From assembly GCF_030441895.1 (NCBI RefSeq), contig NZ_JARJAS010000014.1: a stretch of DNA of 64,000 nt, one strand, 5' to 3'. This DNA comes from Enterococcus_D entomosocium (GTDB taxonomy: Bacteria > Bacillota > Bacilli > Lactobacillales > Enterococcaceae). The notes beneath the pieces were generated by a model. The model did no database searches and was not told the DNA's origin. It saw only the letters and a program-made list of their open reading frames with translations. Positions 40,136 to 48,377 of the stretch are shown piece by piece; the stretch's first letter is position 1, and the number at the start of each line of letters is the position of its first letter. Position numbers and translations under genes: made by a program.

Positions 40136-40975
40136 TTATATTTTGTTTTGGCTTACACTAGCGGGAACTGGTGTAAGCTCTTTTTTTCGTTTGACAACCT
40201 TTTCATGAAGCTGAGCCAAACGCACGCCTGCTAGCGTTGCCTGCGGAATTTTTGACCGCCACTGTTTCCGATTTAGTTGTAAATTTTGTCCTTGTGTGAC
40301 TAACTTCAAATTATCCATGGTAATGTTTTGCTTGTTGCCATCGAGAAAAATTAATACATAACCCTTTGGGATCTCGCCATGGACTTTTTCCCATTCAACT
40401 TTATGCTTGGGGCGCCAGCGTTTATGCCATGGACCATCATCTTGCACTTTTACTATCACATAGCCATCGCGATCGATACGTTCGGTGCCGACTGGCTTAT
40501 GATTTCTGGCAGGTTCCCCTTTCTTGAAGGATGTCTTATTACCGCCAACATTGAACATTCCTTTGGTTCCCTTATTTATAGGTACATGTCCTTTTTCAAA
40601 ATAGCCATTTAAGCCGCTGCTAACCATATGATTTGCTTTCCATCCTTTGATTTGGGCAATCGTTAACTGAAGATTAAATGTATGGTTGATCAATTCCATC
40701 AACTCTTTGTTCGTTTTCCCTTTTGCATTTTTTCTAATAAAAGCTTCTTGCTCGGTAGAAAAGAGTTTTCGGGATTGATTTGCTCTTCGTCTTCTTTCAG
40801 AATGAGTGATCCCACTTCGTATCTTATAATTACTTCGGAGACTCTTCATTTTGCTTTCTGTTAGAGCCATGTCGAATTTTTGATTAAACATCGCGGTGAC
40901 TTCGTCATTCAATCGCCCAGGAGTGATCTCTTTCAGATAATCGATCATTTCTTGGGTATACAAATATTTAGGCAT
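40136..40975 (-). CDS. Free-standing HNH endonuclease
   Basis: A 279-residue HNH endonuclease of the homing type. The N-terminal half carries two similar helix-turn-helix units (LTESKMKSLRSNYKIRSG and LTIAQIKGWKANHMVSSG), likely DNA-binding modules. The catalytic HNH region is KHKVEWEKVHGEIPKGYVLIFLDGNKQNITMDNLKLVT (about 200-240). It is not inside an intron, so it may be a selfish gene or have been adopted by the phage. Start at ATG 40975 (AAGGGTG six bases upstream). Its stop is followed by the weakly expressed spacer before the 110-aa gene. Confidence 0.88.
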   Translation of the reverse strand: MPKYLYTQEMIDYLKEITPGRLNDEVTAMFNQKFDMALTESKMKSLRSNYKIRSGITHSERRRRANQSRKLFSTEQEAFIRKNAKGKTNKELMELINHTFNLQLTIAQIKGWKANHMVSSGLNGYFEKGHVPINKGTKGMFNVGGNKTSFKKGEPARNHKPVGTERIDRDGYVIVKVQDDGPWHKRWRPKHKVEWEKVHGEIPKGYVLIFLDGNKQNITMDNLKLVTQGQNLQLNRKQWRSKIPQATLAGVRLAQLHEKVVKRKKELTPVPASVSQNKI

Positions 40976-40980
40976 GCTTA

Positions 40981-41220
40981 TCACCCTTCAATCATTTTTG
41001 GTCTTCGTTTTGGATCGACCCAACCGTCTTTTCCTGAGTACATTTTTTCTGCTGCAAGAACCGTATTGGCATTTTTGATCACTTGTTCAGCAACGTCTGT
41101 CATAGCCTCTGATCGCTTGATTTCTGCTTCTAATTCTTCTTGTGTCATTTCTGGGTTATCCAATCTTTCCAGTTGACCAAAAAGAAAATTGTTCAAATCG
41201 TTTAGCGTATTGTTCGGCAT
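40981..41220 (-). CDS. Hypothetical early phage protein
   Basis: A 79-residue, acidic, helical protein (LNDLNNFLFGQLERLDNPEMTQEELEAEIKRSEAMTDVAEQVIKNANTVLAA). Proteins like this are widespread in early regions of Lactobacillales and Listeria phages, without known function. AGGAGG lies close to its ATG. Its stop codon overlaps the leader of the HNH gene, suggesting coupling. Confidence 0.6.
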   Translation of the reverse strand: MPNNTLNDLNNFLFGQLERLDNPEMTQEELEAEIKRSEAMTDVAEQVIKNANTVLAAEKMYSGKDGWVDPKRRPKMIEG

Positions 41221-41232
41221 ATTATCTCCTCC

Positions 41233-41526
41233 TTAAATTGCACTTACGATATCAGGAAACGCATCCTGAAATTTCGTCCAGTTTTCCAATACGCCACAAT
41301 GCAGTCCGTTGCAATTGTCTCGCACATCCTTCTCTGTCAATGTTTCGGCACCAGACATCTTGTACATATTGATGTAGACCTTTTTCGGTGTATCAGAGTA
41401 CCAATGCAGGACCGTTCGGAAACGATCACCTTCTTTACTGATTACCAATTGCAGTAATCGGTAACTTTGGGTCTTTTTAACCTCCTCAAACCCGTATTCT
41501 GTCAGTCTTTTTCTAGTTGTTGCCAT
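41233..41526 (-). CDS. Hypothetical early phage protein
   Basis: A 97-residue protein with alternating strands and basic residues (TRKRLTEYGFEEVKKTQSYRLLQLVISKEGDRFRTVLHWYSDTPKKVYINMYKM). No family recognised. I start it at the ATG at 41526, which has GGGAG six bases upstream; an in-frame codon at 41562 lacks one. It lies between two zinc-ribbon and helical micro-genes. Confidence 0.55.
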   Translation of the reverse strand: MATTRKRLTEYGFEEVKKTQSYRLLQLVISKEGDRFRTVLHWYSDTPKKVYINMYKMSGAETLTEKDVRDNCNGLHCGVLENWTKFQDAFPDIVSAI

Positions 41527-41536
41527 CACTTTCTCC

Positions 41537-41680
41537 CTACTTTCTTTTGAGTTTTCGCCCACACTTCGAACAGTATGGACCCTTCCAAGGTTTACATTTT
41601 TCTAGCTCAGTTGCGTTCAGATAAACTGTTCTGCTACAAAATTTACAAGAAAATGTGTAACATTTTTCTTCAAATTGCAT
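41537..41680 (-). CDS. 47-aa zinc-ribbon protein
   Basis: A 47-residue protein with CKFC (residues 12-15) and CSKC (37-40) pairs and a Lys/Arg tail, an almost minimal zinc ribbon. GGAGG lies nine bases upstream of the ATG. It overlaps the preceding 50-aa gene by 11 bases. Role unknown; a nucleic-acid or protein adaptor is plausible. Confidence 0.6.
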   Translation of the reverse strand: MQFEEKCYTFSCKFCSRTVYLNATELEKCKPWKGPYCSKCGRKLKRK

Positions 41681-41822
41681 ATGTTTTATCCTCCTTCAGA
41701 TACAACTGAATAGATCGTTTCATTCGGTTGATATTCTGACGGGACCGAATCAGCTCCTTGTGTTCTTCCCACCATTGATTTGCGCCAACCCAATCGAAAT
41801 GACGCACGTCTGTATTAGTCAT
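41670..41822 (-). CDS. 50-aa helical phage protein
   Basis: A 50-residue protein (TNTDVRHFDWVGANQWWEEHKELIRSRQNINRMKRSIQLYLK), charged and helical with several Trp residues. Preceded by AAGGAGGG. It is in the early operon between a membrane micro-protein and the zinc-ribbon gene. Not recognised. Confidence 0.5.
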   Translation of the reverse strand: MTNTDVRHFDWVGANQWWEEHKELIRSRQNINRMKRSIQLYLKEDKTYAI

Positions 41823-41824
41823 CC

Positions 41825-42019
41825 TTAGCTGCCCTCCTTGGATTTAAGTTGATTCGAAGACCGCTTTTTCCCTTCCGCAACTCCTGCATACCAAGCAAGA
41901 TCGATAGTAGCCCAAGCCGTGATCAATGCAACTCCAAGAGCTGCGTGGATAGCGCTGACAGTGACAACAATTAGTAATAACAGCCAAACACCGATTGTGT
42001 CTTTCGTTGATTTTCTCAT
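41825..42019 (-). CDS. Two-span small membrane protein
   Basis: A 64-residue protein with two hydrophobic helices (VWLLLLIVVTVSAIHAALG and ALITAWATIDLAWYAGVA) and a basic C-terminal tail (KKRSSNQLKSK). It overlaps the antirepressor stop by four bases and would be among the first genes expressed after induction. A membrane-perturbing or exclusion role is possible, but not shown. Confidence 0.6.
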   Translation of the reverse strand: MRKSTKDTIGVWLLLLIVVTVSAIHAALGVALITAWATIDLAWYAGVAEGKKRSSNQLKSKEGS

Positions 42020-42753
42020 TCTGAATCCTCCTGTAATTTTTCTAAAAAATATACCTGGCCCTTTCCCGTGATTAATGTTGTCGCTTCCTGTATGTTCCCT
42101 TGTGTTCTTGCGACAATTACTGGATTACTAACAAATAAACCTTGTTCGATGTATTTTTGTTTCGGATTATTTTTCTCTCGACCATATGAGATCAAATATC
42201 CTTTTTTTCGAAGCCAAGAGAACATTTTGTTTCTTCCAATACTAATTCCGTGCTTCTCGTAAACAATTTTGCAAAATTCACCAATCGATATCGCTCCGTC
42301 CGAATTCGATACTGTTTTTCCGAACATGGTGTATGGTGCATCTAGTTTCATTTGTTGCTCCATCCTTGCGCGCTCTTCTTCTGTATCTGCTGCCAGTCTC
42401 AGTGCCTCATGAAACGTCCGAGGAACGTTTGTGTAGCCTCCAGTTTTTCTAATAGACGGAAGCACTTCACTTGTGACCCAACGTTTAAATTTTTTAGCAG
42501 TTGGTAATTTAGATTTAAGTATCAAGCTGTATAAGCCTGATTCGTTGATGACTGTCATATTTCTCAGTTGACCTGATGCACTGAATTGGTGCATCAGCTT
42601 ATCCTCTTCGTCTACGTGAGTTCTTACAGCATTGTCTGGTCGTTCGTATCCCAAAACTGTTGCAACATCTTTACCAACAAAATATGGTTGTTCATTCACC
42701 GAAATTGTTCGAACATGATTTTGTTCAAAACTAAATACTTGTGATTGGTCCAT
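42016..42753 (-). CDS. Phage antirepressor (Bro-N / KilAC)
   Basis: A 245-residue antirepressor. Residues about 1-105 form a Bro-N domain (YFVGKDVATVLGYERPDNAVRTHVDEEDKLM...LPSIRKTGGY). Residues about 125-240 form a KilAC/ANT DNA-binding domain (GAISIGEFCKIVYEKHGISIGRNKMFSWLRKKGYLI). Such proteins relieve repression or tune the lytic switch. It heads the early lytic operon to its left and is divergent from the 211-aa plus-strand gene. Confidence 0.92.
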   Translation of the reverse strand: MDQSQVFSFEQNHVRTISVNEQPYFVGKDVATVLGYERPDNAVRTHVDEEDKLMHQFSASGQLRNMTVINESGLYSLILKSKLPTAKKFKRWVTSEVLPSIRKTGGYTNVPRTFHEALRLAADTEEERARMEQQMKLDAPYTMFGKTVSNSDGAISIGEFCKIVYEKHGISIGRNKMFSWLRKKGYLISYGREKNNPKQKYIEQGLFVSNPVIVARTQGNIQEATTLITGKGQVYFLEKLQEDSE

Positions 42754-42857
42754 GCTTCTATTTCCTTTCTTCTTATTTTTCTTATAAAAATGTCTTAATT
42801 TTGCTAAAATTTAATTATCAGCTCTCCAATGCTGAAATAAATGAAAGGAGATATTTC

Positions 42858-43493
42858 GTGAAGAACTATGATAGAAATATTCTTGAATCTGCCGCAAAAT
42901 CTTCAGCTGAGATTTTTAAACAGAAAAGCAATGCACAAATATTATCTCCAGCCCAAGTAGCTACCCAGCTAGCAAATTTTGTTCAAGAAGCAACTTTCCC
43001 TTATGGTGAAACTAGCTATAAGTCAAGCGCTAGCATGTTAAACGCGGCCGCTAAAGCCGTAGAACTACTCTGTGAAAAAGACTTTCGCATAGGTGTGGCC
43101 AGTCAAGAGATTAATAATGAGCTGAAGACTGATCCAGAAAATGTGATAGAAAGTTTACTTTTTAAAGAAACTTCGACACCAACAACTGAATTTGAGTCTA
43201 AATTTTTTGAAATTTTGGAACAGCAGAGGAAAATCTTGCGTGACCATACGGACATTCTTAAAGAAATAAATGAATCCAAGGCACAAAATGTACCCGAAAA
43301 ACCATCTGACGAAAAACATAGTTCACCTGCTTTCTACGAAGATAAAATGTGGGGATTAGAACAAATTGCTTCTGCTATCATAGGAGCCATAATAGGCGAA
43401 ATTATCAGCTCAACTATTGGAATTGATACAACTAACATGATTGGTTTGGTCTTACTTTTGGGTTGCCTTTTGAATTTCATCAAGAATAAGTAA
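42858..43493 (+). CDS. Unknown protein with C-terminal membrane segment
   Basis: A 211-residue protein. Residues about 1-120 are helical and soluble (ILESAAKSSAEIFKQKSNAQILSPAQVATQLANFVQEATF). About 121-150 is a charged coiled-coil-like stretch. The last 50 residues contain two hydrophobic segments (IASAIIGAIIGEIISSTIG, MIGLVLLLGCLLNFI), so it is tail-anchored. It begins at GTG 42858 with AAAGGAG seven bases upstream. It runs against the early operon and may be expressed in the lysogen, a placement typical of exclusion or cargo genes. No family recognised. Confidence 0.6.
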   Translation: MKNYDRNILESAAKSSAEIFKQKSNAQILSPAQVATQLANFVQEATFPYGETSYKSSASMLNAAAKAVELLCEKDFRIGVASQEINNELKTDPENVIESLLFKETSTPTTEFESKFFEILEQQRKILRDHTDILKEINESKAQNVPEKPSDEKHSSPAFYEDKMWGLEQIASAIIGAIIGEIISSTIGIDTTNMIGLVLLLGCLLNFIKNK

Positions 43494-43542
43494 AAAAATA
43501 CATTTCTACTCCTCGTTATTCATATAGCTTGGAGTTTTTTTC

Positions 43543-43749
43543 TTACCAGAAGGTGTTCCCTACATTTGTCTGGCGAGTGATTCTATTTTGGTAAAGTAAT
43601 TCCTGGAATTCCCTTAAATCTCGATTACAAGCTTCACGTTGTCGATCACTTAAAGATCCCCTTTTTTCATGAAGCAGATGTTGAAGATCTTTAATTTTTT
43701 CTGTGGCCAATTCACGAATTAATATTTCTTGTTTTGGTGTGTAGGACAT
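43543..43749 (-). CDS. Small helical phage protein
   Basis: A 68-residue, charged, mostly helical protein (YTPKQEILIRELATEKIKDLQHLLHEKRGSLSDRQREACNRDLREFQELL). It starts at ATG 43749 with GGGAGG five bases upstream. It lies in the right-hand early operon behind cro. Unknown function. Confidence 0.55.
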   Translation of the reverse strand: MSYTPKQEILIRELATEKIKDLQHLLHEKRGSLSDRQREACNRDLREFQELLYQNRITRQTNVGNTFW

Positions 43750-43767
43750 CATACCCTCCCAATTCAA

Positions 43768-44016
43768 TCAATTAGAATTCCTAGTTTCCCACTCCTTAAC
43801 TTCTTCAAAATCATATTGCAAAACACCACGGAGCCTTCTACTAGGTAGTGGATCATCTTTTTGATTGGTCCACCTTGAAACAGTAGCTAAACTCACACCA
43901 AGATAGCTAGCTACGAATTTAGCTTTTTTCCAATCACCTTTGTTTTGCTTCCTTTTAGGTTCCGCTTGAGTTTTAATAATTTGAATAGGCTTTGCTTTGG
44001 AAATCTGCACTCCCAT
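43768..44016 (-). CDS. Helix-turn-helix DNA-binding protein
   Basis: An 82-residue DNA-binding protein. A basic N-terminal arm (about 1-28) is followed by a compact helix-turn-helix with wing (WKKAKFVASYLGVSLATVSRWTNQKDDPLPSRRLRGVLQYDFEEVKEWE). This excisionase/MerR-like fold is often used by phage excision or early regulators. As the second gene after cro, it could act in excision or early control. Confidence 0.75.
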   Translation of the reverse strand: MGVQISKAKPIQIIKTQAEPKRKQNKGDWKKAKFVASYLGVSLATVSRWTNQKDDPLPSRRLRGVLQYDFEEVKEWETRNSN

Positions 44017-44038
44017 TCAATATCCTCCTCTCAAACTT

Positions 44039-44209
44039 TCAATTTTTTTCGATGAATTCTTTGATTCTTTCAATTTGATGCTTTGGCTCATCTCGACCGT
44101 TTAAGATACGAGAAAGATACCCTTCGTTTATTTCTAGCTTATTTGCTAACCACGATCGTGGCTTGCTTTTCAATGCTAGAAATACATCTACTTCCTTCTT
44201 TAAGGTCAT
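44039..44209 (-). CDS. cro: Cro-like repressor
   Basis: A 56-residue DNA-binding protein consisting only of a helix-turn-helix (SWLANKLEINEGYLSRILNGRDEPKHQIERIKEFI). It is the first gene of the leftward lytic operon, divergent from the CI-like repressor, and separated from it by an operator region. It starts at ATG 44209 with GAGGGTGAGG upstream; a longer frame to 44242 would take in operator DNA. Its role as Cro is inferred from position and fold. Confidence 0.8.
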   Translation of the reverse strand: MTLKKEVDVFLALKSKPRSWLANKLEINEGYLSRILNGRDEPKHQIERIKEFIEKN

Positions 44210-44238
44210 ATCCTCACCCTCTCCGATTTTTATTGTTC

Positions 44239-44418
44239 GCAAGAATATTTACAAATTTTATTGCAAAAAAGTATTGTTTACAGTACAATATAAACATGCA
44301 GAATAAACCTAATTCACACATTAATACTTGCTGGGGAGCGGTTTTAATGGGTTCTATTTAGTAATTTATTTTGTAAATATTCTTGCTTACGAGATAACTA
44401 TAACCGTAAACAGTACTT
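44239..44418. promoter_or_regulatory. CI/Cro operator-promoter region
   Basis: Two perfectly matched 17-bp inverted copies lie 131 bp apart: GCAAGAATATTTACAAA (44239-44255) and TTTGTAAATATTCTTGC (44370-44386). A second pair, AAGTATTGTTTAC (44269-44281) and GTAAACAGTACTT (44406-44418), differs at one position. These bracket the divergent start sites of cro and the CI-like gene and would suit looping by repressor oligomers. A TTGTAA with a 17-bp spacer before ATAACT (near 44371-44399) is a candidate promoter for the CI-like gene. Confidence 0.7.
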
Positions 44419-44480
44419 TTGTCAAATTAATTTCAACTGTTTTCGATACTTTTTCTCGAAGTTAGCATGGAGGGCTTTAA

Positions 44481-44837
44481 ATGACCTTGTTTGATCGCCT
44501 AAAAGAGCTTTCAAAAAAAAGGGGGAAAAACCTTAAGCAAGTCGCTTTAGAACTTGGTTATGGAGAGAATCTTTTTTATACTTGGAAAAAGAGTACTCCC
44601 AATGCAGATAAACTAAAAGAAGTAGCTGATTACTTCAACGTCACTACAGATTACCTATTGGGAAGAGATGATTCCAAAAAAGTAGAGTTAGATCCTGAGG
44701 AAGATGAACTAATCGTAATGTTCCGGAAAAATACCGCAGATATGGATTCAGAAGAAAAAAAAGAATTCAATGAATCCCTAGACAAACTTATGTCTGTAGC
44801 TAGAGATCTCTTTGAGAGAGATAAGAAAAAGAAGTAA
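44481..44837 (+). CDS. CI-like repressor without protease domain
   Basis: A 118-residue transcriptional repressor. Residues 1-65 form an XRE helix-turn-helix (FDRLKELSKKRGKNLKQVALELGYGENLFYTWKK..., ADYFNVTTDYLLGRDD). The C-terminal part is a charged helix, probably for dimerisation. It lacks the LexA/S24 self-cleavage domain, so it is not directly cut by RecA signalling; the ImmA-like peptidase gene 12 bases downstream most likely destroys it instead. It keeps the lytic operon off in the lysogen. Confidence 0.88.
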   Translation: MTLFDRLKELSKKRGKNLKQVALELGYGENLFYTWKKSTPNADKLKEVADYFNVTTDYLLGRDDSKKVELDPEEDELIVMFRKNTADMDSEEKKEFNESLDKLMSVARDLFERDKKKK

Positions 44838-44849
44838 GGACTGCTGCCT

Positions 44850-45605
44850 ATGTACAATCAGGAAACTTACGAATATAGAGAAATTGAGCAACCGGATTAC
44901 CACTTATATTCTGCAAAGGCGTATGATTTACTTAATAGTATTTCAGATTGGGCACAAATGCCCATTTCTGAAATTACTTATTTGAAAATCATAGATTATT
45001 TTAGTAACAAATTTGATATTAAAGTGGTTTATTTTGATAATAACCCCTGCCCTATTAATCCTAAACACGATTTCATCCATCATGAAGTAATTGAAGTATC
45101 CAAAGCCTTTAGTAAGAGAGTATCAGGTTTTACTGTCTCTAGTGCTTCGGGCTCACAATTTAAATTATTTCTTCGCAAGTATAATAGCAAACAACGTATG
45201 ATTTTTACTCTATTACATGAATTAGTTCATATATACTTTCATTGCTCAGATAGAGATTATATGCAAATATTTGCATCTGTGGATGTAGATGGGTTTTATC
45301 CAGATGAAATACTCCCATTCGAAGATGAGGCAAACGTAATTGCATCGATTCTTTATCTAAACAATGAAAAATTGATTGAGTATCTAGATGAAGGGTTATC
45401 ATTTGATCGAATATTAGTTAAACACTGTATTAGTCGTAAAGCTCTGCATAACAGGATAAATAATTACCTAATATATGACGTTGGTTTAAATCCAAAAGTA
45501 GCATTCTTTAACTATTTAATGCCGTATAAGGATGAGGTATATGGTAACGACGGCATAACTCACCTGCAGTCACTAATGGCTATGAGTAAAAACGGCTATA
45601 GATAA
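44850..45605 (+). CDS. ImmA/IrrE family metallopeptidase
   Basis: A 251-residue zinc peptidase of the ImmA/IrrE group. The HExxH motif lies in TLLHELVHIYFHCSDRDYM (about residue 125), and the downstream DEANVIASILYLNNE (about 155) supplies the third ligand, as in ImmA of ICEBs1. The C-terminal domain is mixed helical, perhaps for sensing. It is co-transcribed with the CI-like repressor, and cleavage of that repressor is the likely route of induction, inferred from the family. Confidence 0.9.
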   Translation: MYNQETYEYREIEQPDYHLYSAKAYDLLNSISDWAQMPISEITYLKIIDYFSNKFDIKVVYFDNNPCPINPKHDFIHHEVIEVSKAFSKRVSGFTVSSASGSQFKLFLRKYNSKQRMIFTLLHELVHIYFHCSDRDYMQIFASVDVDGFYPDEILPFEDEANVIASILYLNNEKLIEYLDEGLSFDRILVKHCISRKALHNRINNYLIYDVGLNPKVAFFNYLMPYKDEVYGNDGITHLQSLMAMSKNGYR

Positions 45606-45609
45606 ACGC

Positions 45610-45655
45610 AAAAATCCCCCCAGAGAAGCTGCACACTTCTAGGAGGAAATTTTTT
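45610..45655 (+). terminator. Terminator of the repressor operon
   Basis: TCC-CC-AGAAG pairs with CTTCT-GG-GGA around GCTGCACA, followed by seven T. Separates ImmA from the exclusion genes. Confidence 0.7.
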
Positions 45656-45756
45656 TATACTTACAAATATTATTTTATCAGAAAGGAAGATATTTTGTAA
45701 CACAATTACAGAAATAAGAAAAATTTAAGCGTTTAAAAATTTTAATGGAGGGTTTT

Positions 45757-46101
45757 ATGAAAAAGATTGAATTAGGTTTTGAGTCATTGAAGGGAATTTT
45801 TTTATTCGTAGCAGCTTATCAGGTTTACCAGGCTTTCAATCAGGCAACTATTTGGCTAACTAACGGAGGGTATCGTATCGCTCAAATAGAGTCAAAAGGT
45901 GGAGCTACATTGGAAGAAGCATATTATCAAAATTTAGACACTATCTATGCTGGATTCGGACAATTCGCAAAAGCGCTAGGTCTAGCAATAACTCTATATT
46001 TTTGCTATTTAGGTATCATCGCTTTTTTCAATGTGATTAAAATTTATAACGGTAATACTAAAGACAAAATAAAGAATATTGGAGGCCCTAATGAAGATTA
46101 A
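45757..46101 (+). CDS. Two-span membrane protein of the lysogenic operon
   Basis: A 114-residue protein with two membrane helices (about 8-28, LKGIFLFVAAYQVYQAF, and 72-95, LGLAITLYFCYLGIIAFFNVI) separated by a polar stretch (NGGYRIAQIESKGGATLEEAYYQN). GGAGG lies five bases upstream of the ATG at 45757. It overlaps the lipoprotein gene and is probably co-expressed with it in the lysogen. A supporting role in surface exclusion is a guess from context. Confidence 0.65.
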   Translation: MKKIELGFESLKGIFLFVAAYQVYQAFNQATIWLTNGGYRIAQIESKGGATLEEAYYQNLDTIYAGFGQFAKALGLAITLYFCYLGIIAFFNVIKIYNGNTKDKIKNIGGPNED

Positions 46102-46987
46102 ATCATTTATTATACTAACAATTGCTGCCACAATCCTCACTGGCTGCTCTTCACCTCAAGAGGTAGAATCTGATAGCGTTTCTCAATCAGTCCCTACCAC
46201 GGAAAGTGCAAGAGAAGAGCTTTCTGATGTTGAATTGAAGGAAATGTTTGACTCATTATCTGAGGCATATACGGAATTAGGAAAATCAGCACTTTCGAAT
46301 CAAACAAATGATGTTATCACCCAGTATGCAGAAATTGTTTTTTTAGTGAGTAGAACTGTAGAAAATAAGTTAGCTGAAGAAAATAATGATACAGCTGAAT
46401 ATTTGCTTATGTACGCTAATAGGAACACTGATTATGGAAATGCCGTTTTGGCTGGAGATTCAGAAAAACAAGCGGAATTGATCAATCAAATAAGTCGAAT
46501 TATCAATACCCTCTCTACGAATTACTTTGATGGCTACATGCCCGACTCGATAACTTCCTTAATTGCTGAAGTAGAAGAAATGCGAGAACGTGAAGAACGA
46601 GAAGCTGAAGAAAAGAAGAAAGCCGAGGAAGAAGAAAAGAAAAGAGCTGAAGAAGCAGAAAAAGCTAAAGCTAAAGAGGAACAAGAAACTGAATCAATTT
46701 CCTCAGAACAATCTCGTGCACAATCAATGGCTCAAAGATACCTCAGAACGATGTCTTTTTCTAAGTCGGGCTTAAAGGATCAATTGGTGTTTGAAGGATT
46801 CAATGATTCTGATGCACAATGGGCAGCGGACAACATTGATGTTGATTGGAATGAGCAAGCTGTGAAAAAGGCTGAAGATTATGCTCGTTTAATGGATATG
46901 TCTAATCAAGGGATTTATGATCAATTAATATTTGAAGGATTTTCCCCTGAACAAGCTCAACATGGTATAGATAATATGAAAGATTAG
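46091..46987 (+). CDS. Ltp-type surface lipoprotein (superinfection exclusion)
   Basis: A 298-residue lipoprotein. The signal peptide ends in the lipobox LTGC with Cys19. A Ser/Glu-rich segment follows, then a helical domain, then a long charged Glu/Lys/Ala helix (about 165-205). The C-terminus holds two Ltp/DUF-type three-helix repeats of about 45 residues (AQRYLRTMSFSKSGLKDQLVFEGF and AEDYARLMDMSNQGIYDQLIFEGF). In phage TP-J34 such repeats block DNA injection by other phages. Start at ATG 46091 (GGAGG five bases before). It sits between the repressor operon and the integrase, a usual place for this gene. Confidence 0.88.
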   Translation: MKIKSFIILTIAATILTGCSSPQEVESDSVSQSVPTTESAREELSDVELKEMFDSLSEAYTELGKSALSNQTNDVITQYAEIVFLVSRTVENKLAEENNDTAEYLLMYANRNTDYGNAVLAGDSEKQAELINQISRIINTLSTNYFDGYMPDSITSLIAEVEEMREREEREAEEKKKAEEEEKKRAEEAEKAKAKEEQETESISSEQSRAQSMAQRYLRTMSFSKSGLKDQLVFEGFNDSDAQWAADNIDVDWNEQAVKKAEDYARLMDMSNQGIYDQLIFEGFSPEQAQHGIDNMKD

Positions 46988-47138
46988 CCTTAGGGCTTTT
47001 CTTCTTAACTCTGGAAGAACATACATTCGAATAATATTTAATCACTATTAGAAAAAATAACGGTTTAGTACTTTAAAAAAATTGCAAAAGATTAGCCTAT
47101 CTTAATAAAAAACCTTGTACGAAAGGATTTGATTTCTC

Positions 47139-48377
47139 ATGGTCAAAAATAAAACTACATCTGGTGATGGGATTTACCCTTATTACTTAAAAAATGGAAA
47201 ATTAAGATACGAAGCATATGCTTTCAATGGCGTTGATAAAGGAACAGGAAAACAATCAAAAAAGCACAAAAAAGGATTCCATACTTATGCAGATGCCAAA
47301 AAATGGAAAAAAGTTACTGAAGGTGAATTTGCGGATGATGAATACATTCATCACAACCCGAGCAGAGTAAAAATCAAAGATTACCTAAATGAATGGTTAA
47401 ATGTCTATAAACCTAACTTGAAATTAGGTGCTAAAATCAATTATCGGCAAACTATCGACTTTTATGTAATACCTTATATTGGAAATTATGTTTTGAGCGA
47501 ATACAATACCCGCACCCATCAAAAGTATATAAATTCGCTAATGTGCGATAAGAATATAGGTAAAGACAATAATGGCTTATCATTAGGTTCAGTCAAAAAA
47601 GTACATGACTTAATTTCTAGTGCTTTTAACCAGGCTGTAGCGTTGGGTATTTCGAAAAATAATCCAGCAAAAGGTGTTTCGTTCCCAAAAAAGAAACAAG
47701 ATGACACCCTGCATTATTTCACCTACCAGGAAACAGAAATATTTTTGGAAGAAGCACGGAATCAGAAAGATCCTGCTTGGTATCCCATTTTTTTAACTAT
47801 ATTCGATCAAGTTTTAAGAAAAGGCGAAACGTTAGGCTTGGAATGGAAAGATATCGATTTTAACAAAAACATTATGCATATACGACGTACTCGAGTTTTT
47901 GCAGCCGAAAACAAAAAGAAATGGACCTACGTCGTGGATGATCCCAAAACAATTTCTAGCATACGTGATCTTCCTATGACTAATAGAATGAAGCAAGCTC
48001 TCCTCTCCTATCGAAACTATGTAATAGGAATTTTTGGTCACTTGCCTTGTACCGGTGAAAACCAGTTCATATTTATCAAAACCGCGTATAACAATGAAAT
48101 TGGTACCCCATTTCGTGGGCAAGCGATCAATCCAGCAATGAACCGAATAATTGAATCGCAAGATCTACCTAAAATTAAAGTACACGACGGTCGACATACC
48201 TATGCTGTGAGGCTCAGAGAAGCTGGTGTTAGCCTTGATGATATCGGAGAGCTCCTAGGACACACAGACGCCAAAACTACACGCATATACGCTCATATAA
48301 CCCCAGAAATAAAAGAACGGGCTGTAGATAAGCTCGAAACATATCTAATATCTAAACAAAACGCTTCAGTTCAGTAA
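47139..48377 (+). CDS. int: Prophage integrase (tyrosine recombinase)
   Basis: A 412-residue tyrosine recombinase that inserts and removes the prophage. It has an N-terminal arm-binding domain (about 1-60), a core-binding SAM-like domain (about 75-175), and a catalytic domain. That domain shows Arg in VLRKGETLGLEW (about 236), His-x-x-Arg in HDGRHTYAVRL, His in LLGHTDAKTT and Tyr in RIYAHITPE. The usual TG before the first catalytic Arg reads QV here. GAAAGGA precedes the start. Placed at the right prophage edge next to fabZ, so attR should lie within the 130 bases downstream. Confidence 0.95.
   Translation: MVKNKTTSGDGIYPYYLKNGKLRYEAYAFNGVDKGTGKQSKKHKKGFHTYADAKKWKKVTEGEFADDEYIHHNPSRVKIKDYLNEWLNVYKPNLKLGAKINYRQTIDFYVIPYIGNYVLSEYNTRTHQKYINSLMCDKNIGKDNNGLSLGSVKKVHDLISSAFNQAVALGISKNNPAKGVSFPKKKQDDTLHYFTYQETEIFLEEARNQKDPAWYPIFLTIFDQVLRKGETLGLEWKDIDFNKNIMHIRRTRVFAAENKKKWTYVVDDPKTISSIRDLPMTNRMKQALLSYRNYVIGIFGHLPCTGENQFIFIKTAYNNEIGTPFRGQAINPAMNRIIESQDLPKIKVHDGRHTYAVRLREAGVSLDDIGELLGHTDAKTTRIYAHITPEIKERAVDKLETYLISKQNASVQ

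Noticed and set aside
44296..44361. A 21-codon plus-strand frame between the cro and CI-like genes (MQNKPNSHINTCWGAV...).
   Set aside because: It has no ribosome-binding site before its ATG and lies wholly inside operator DNA.
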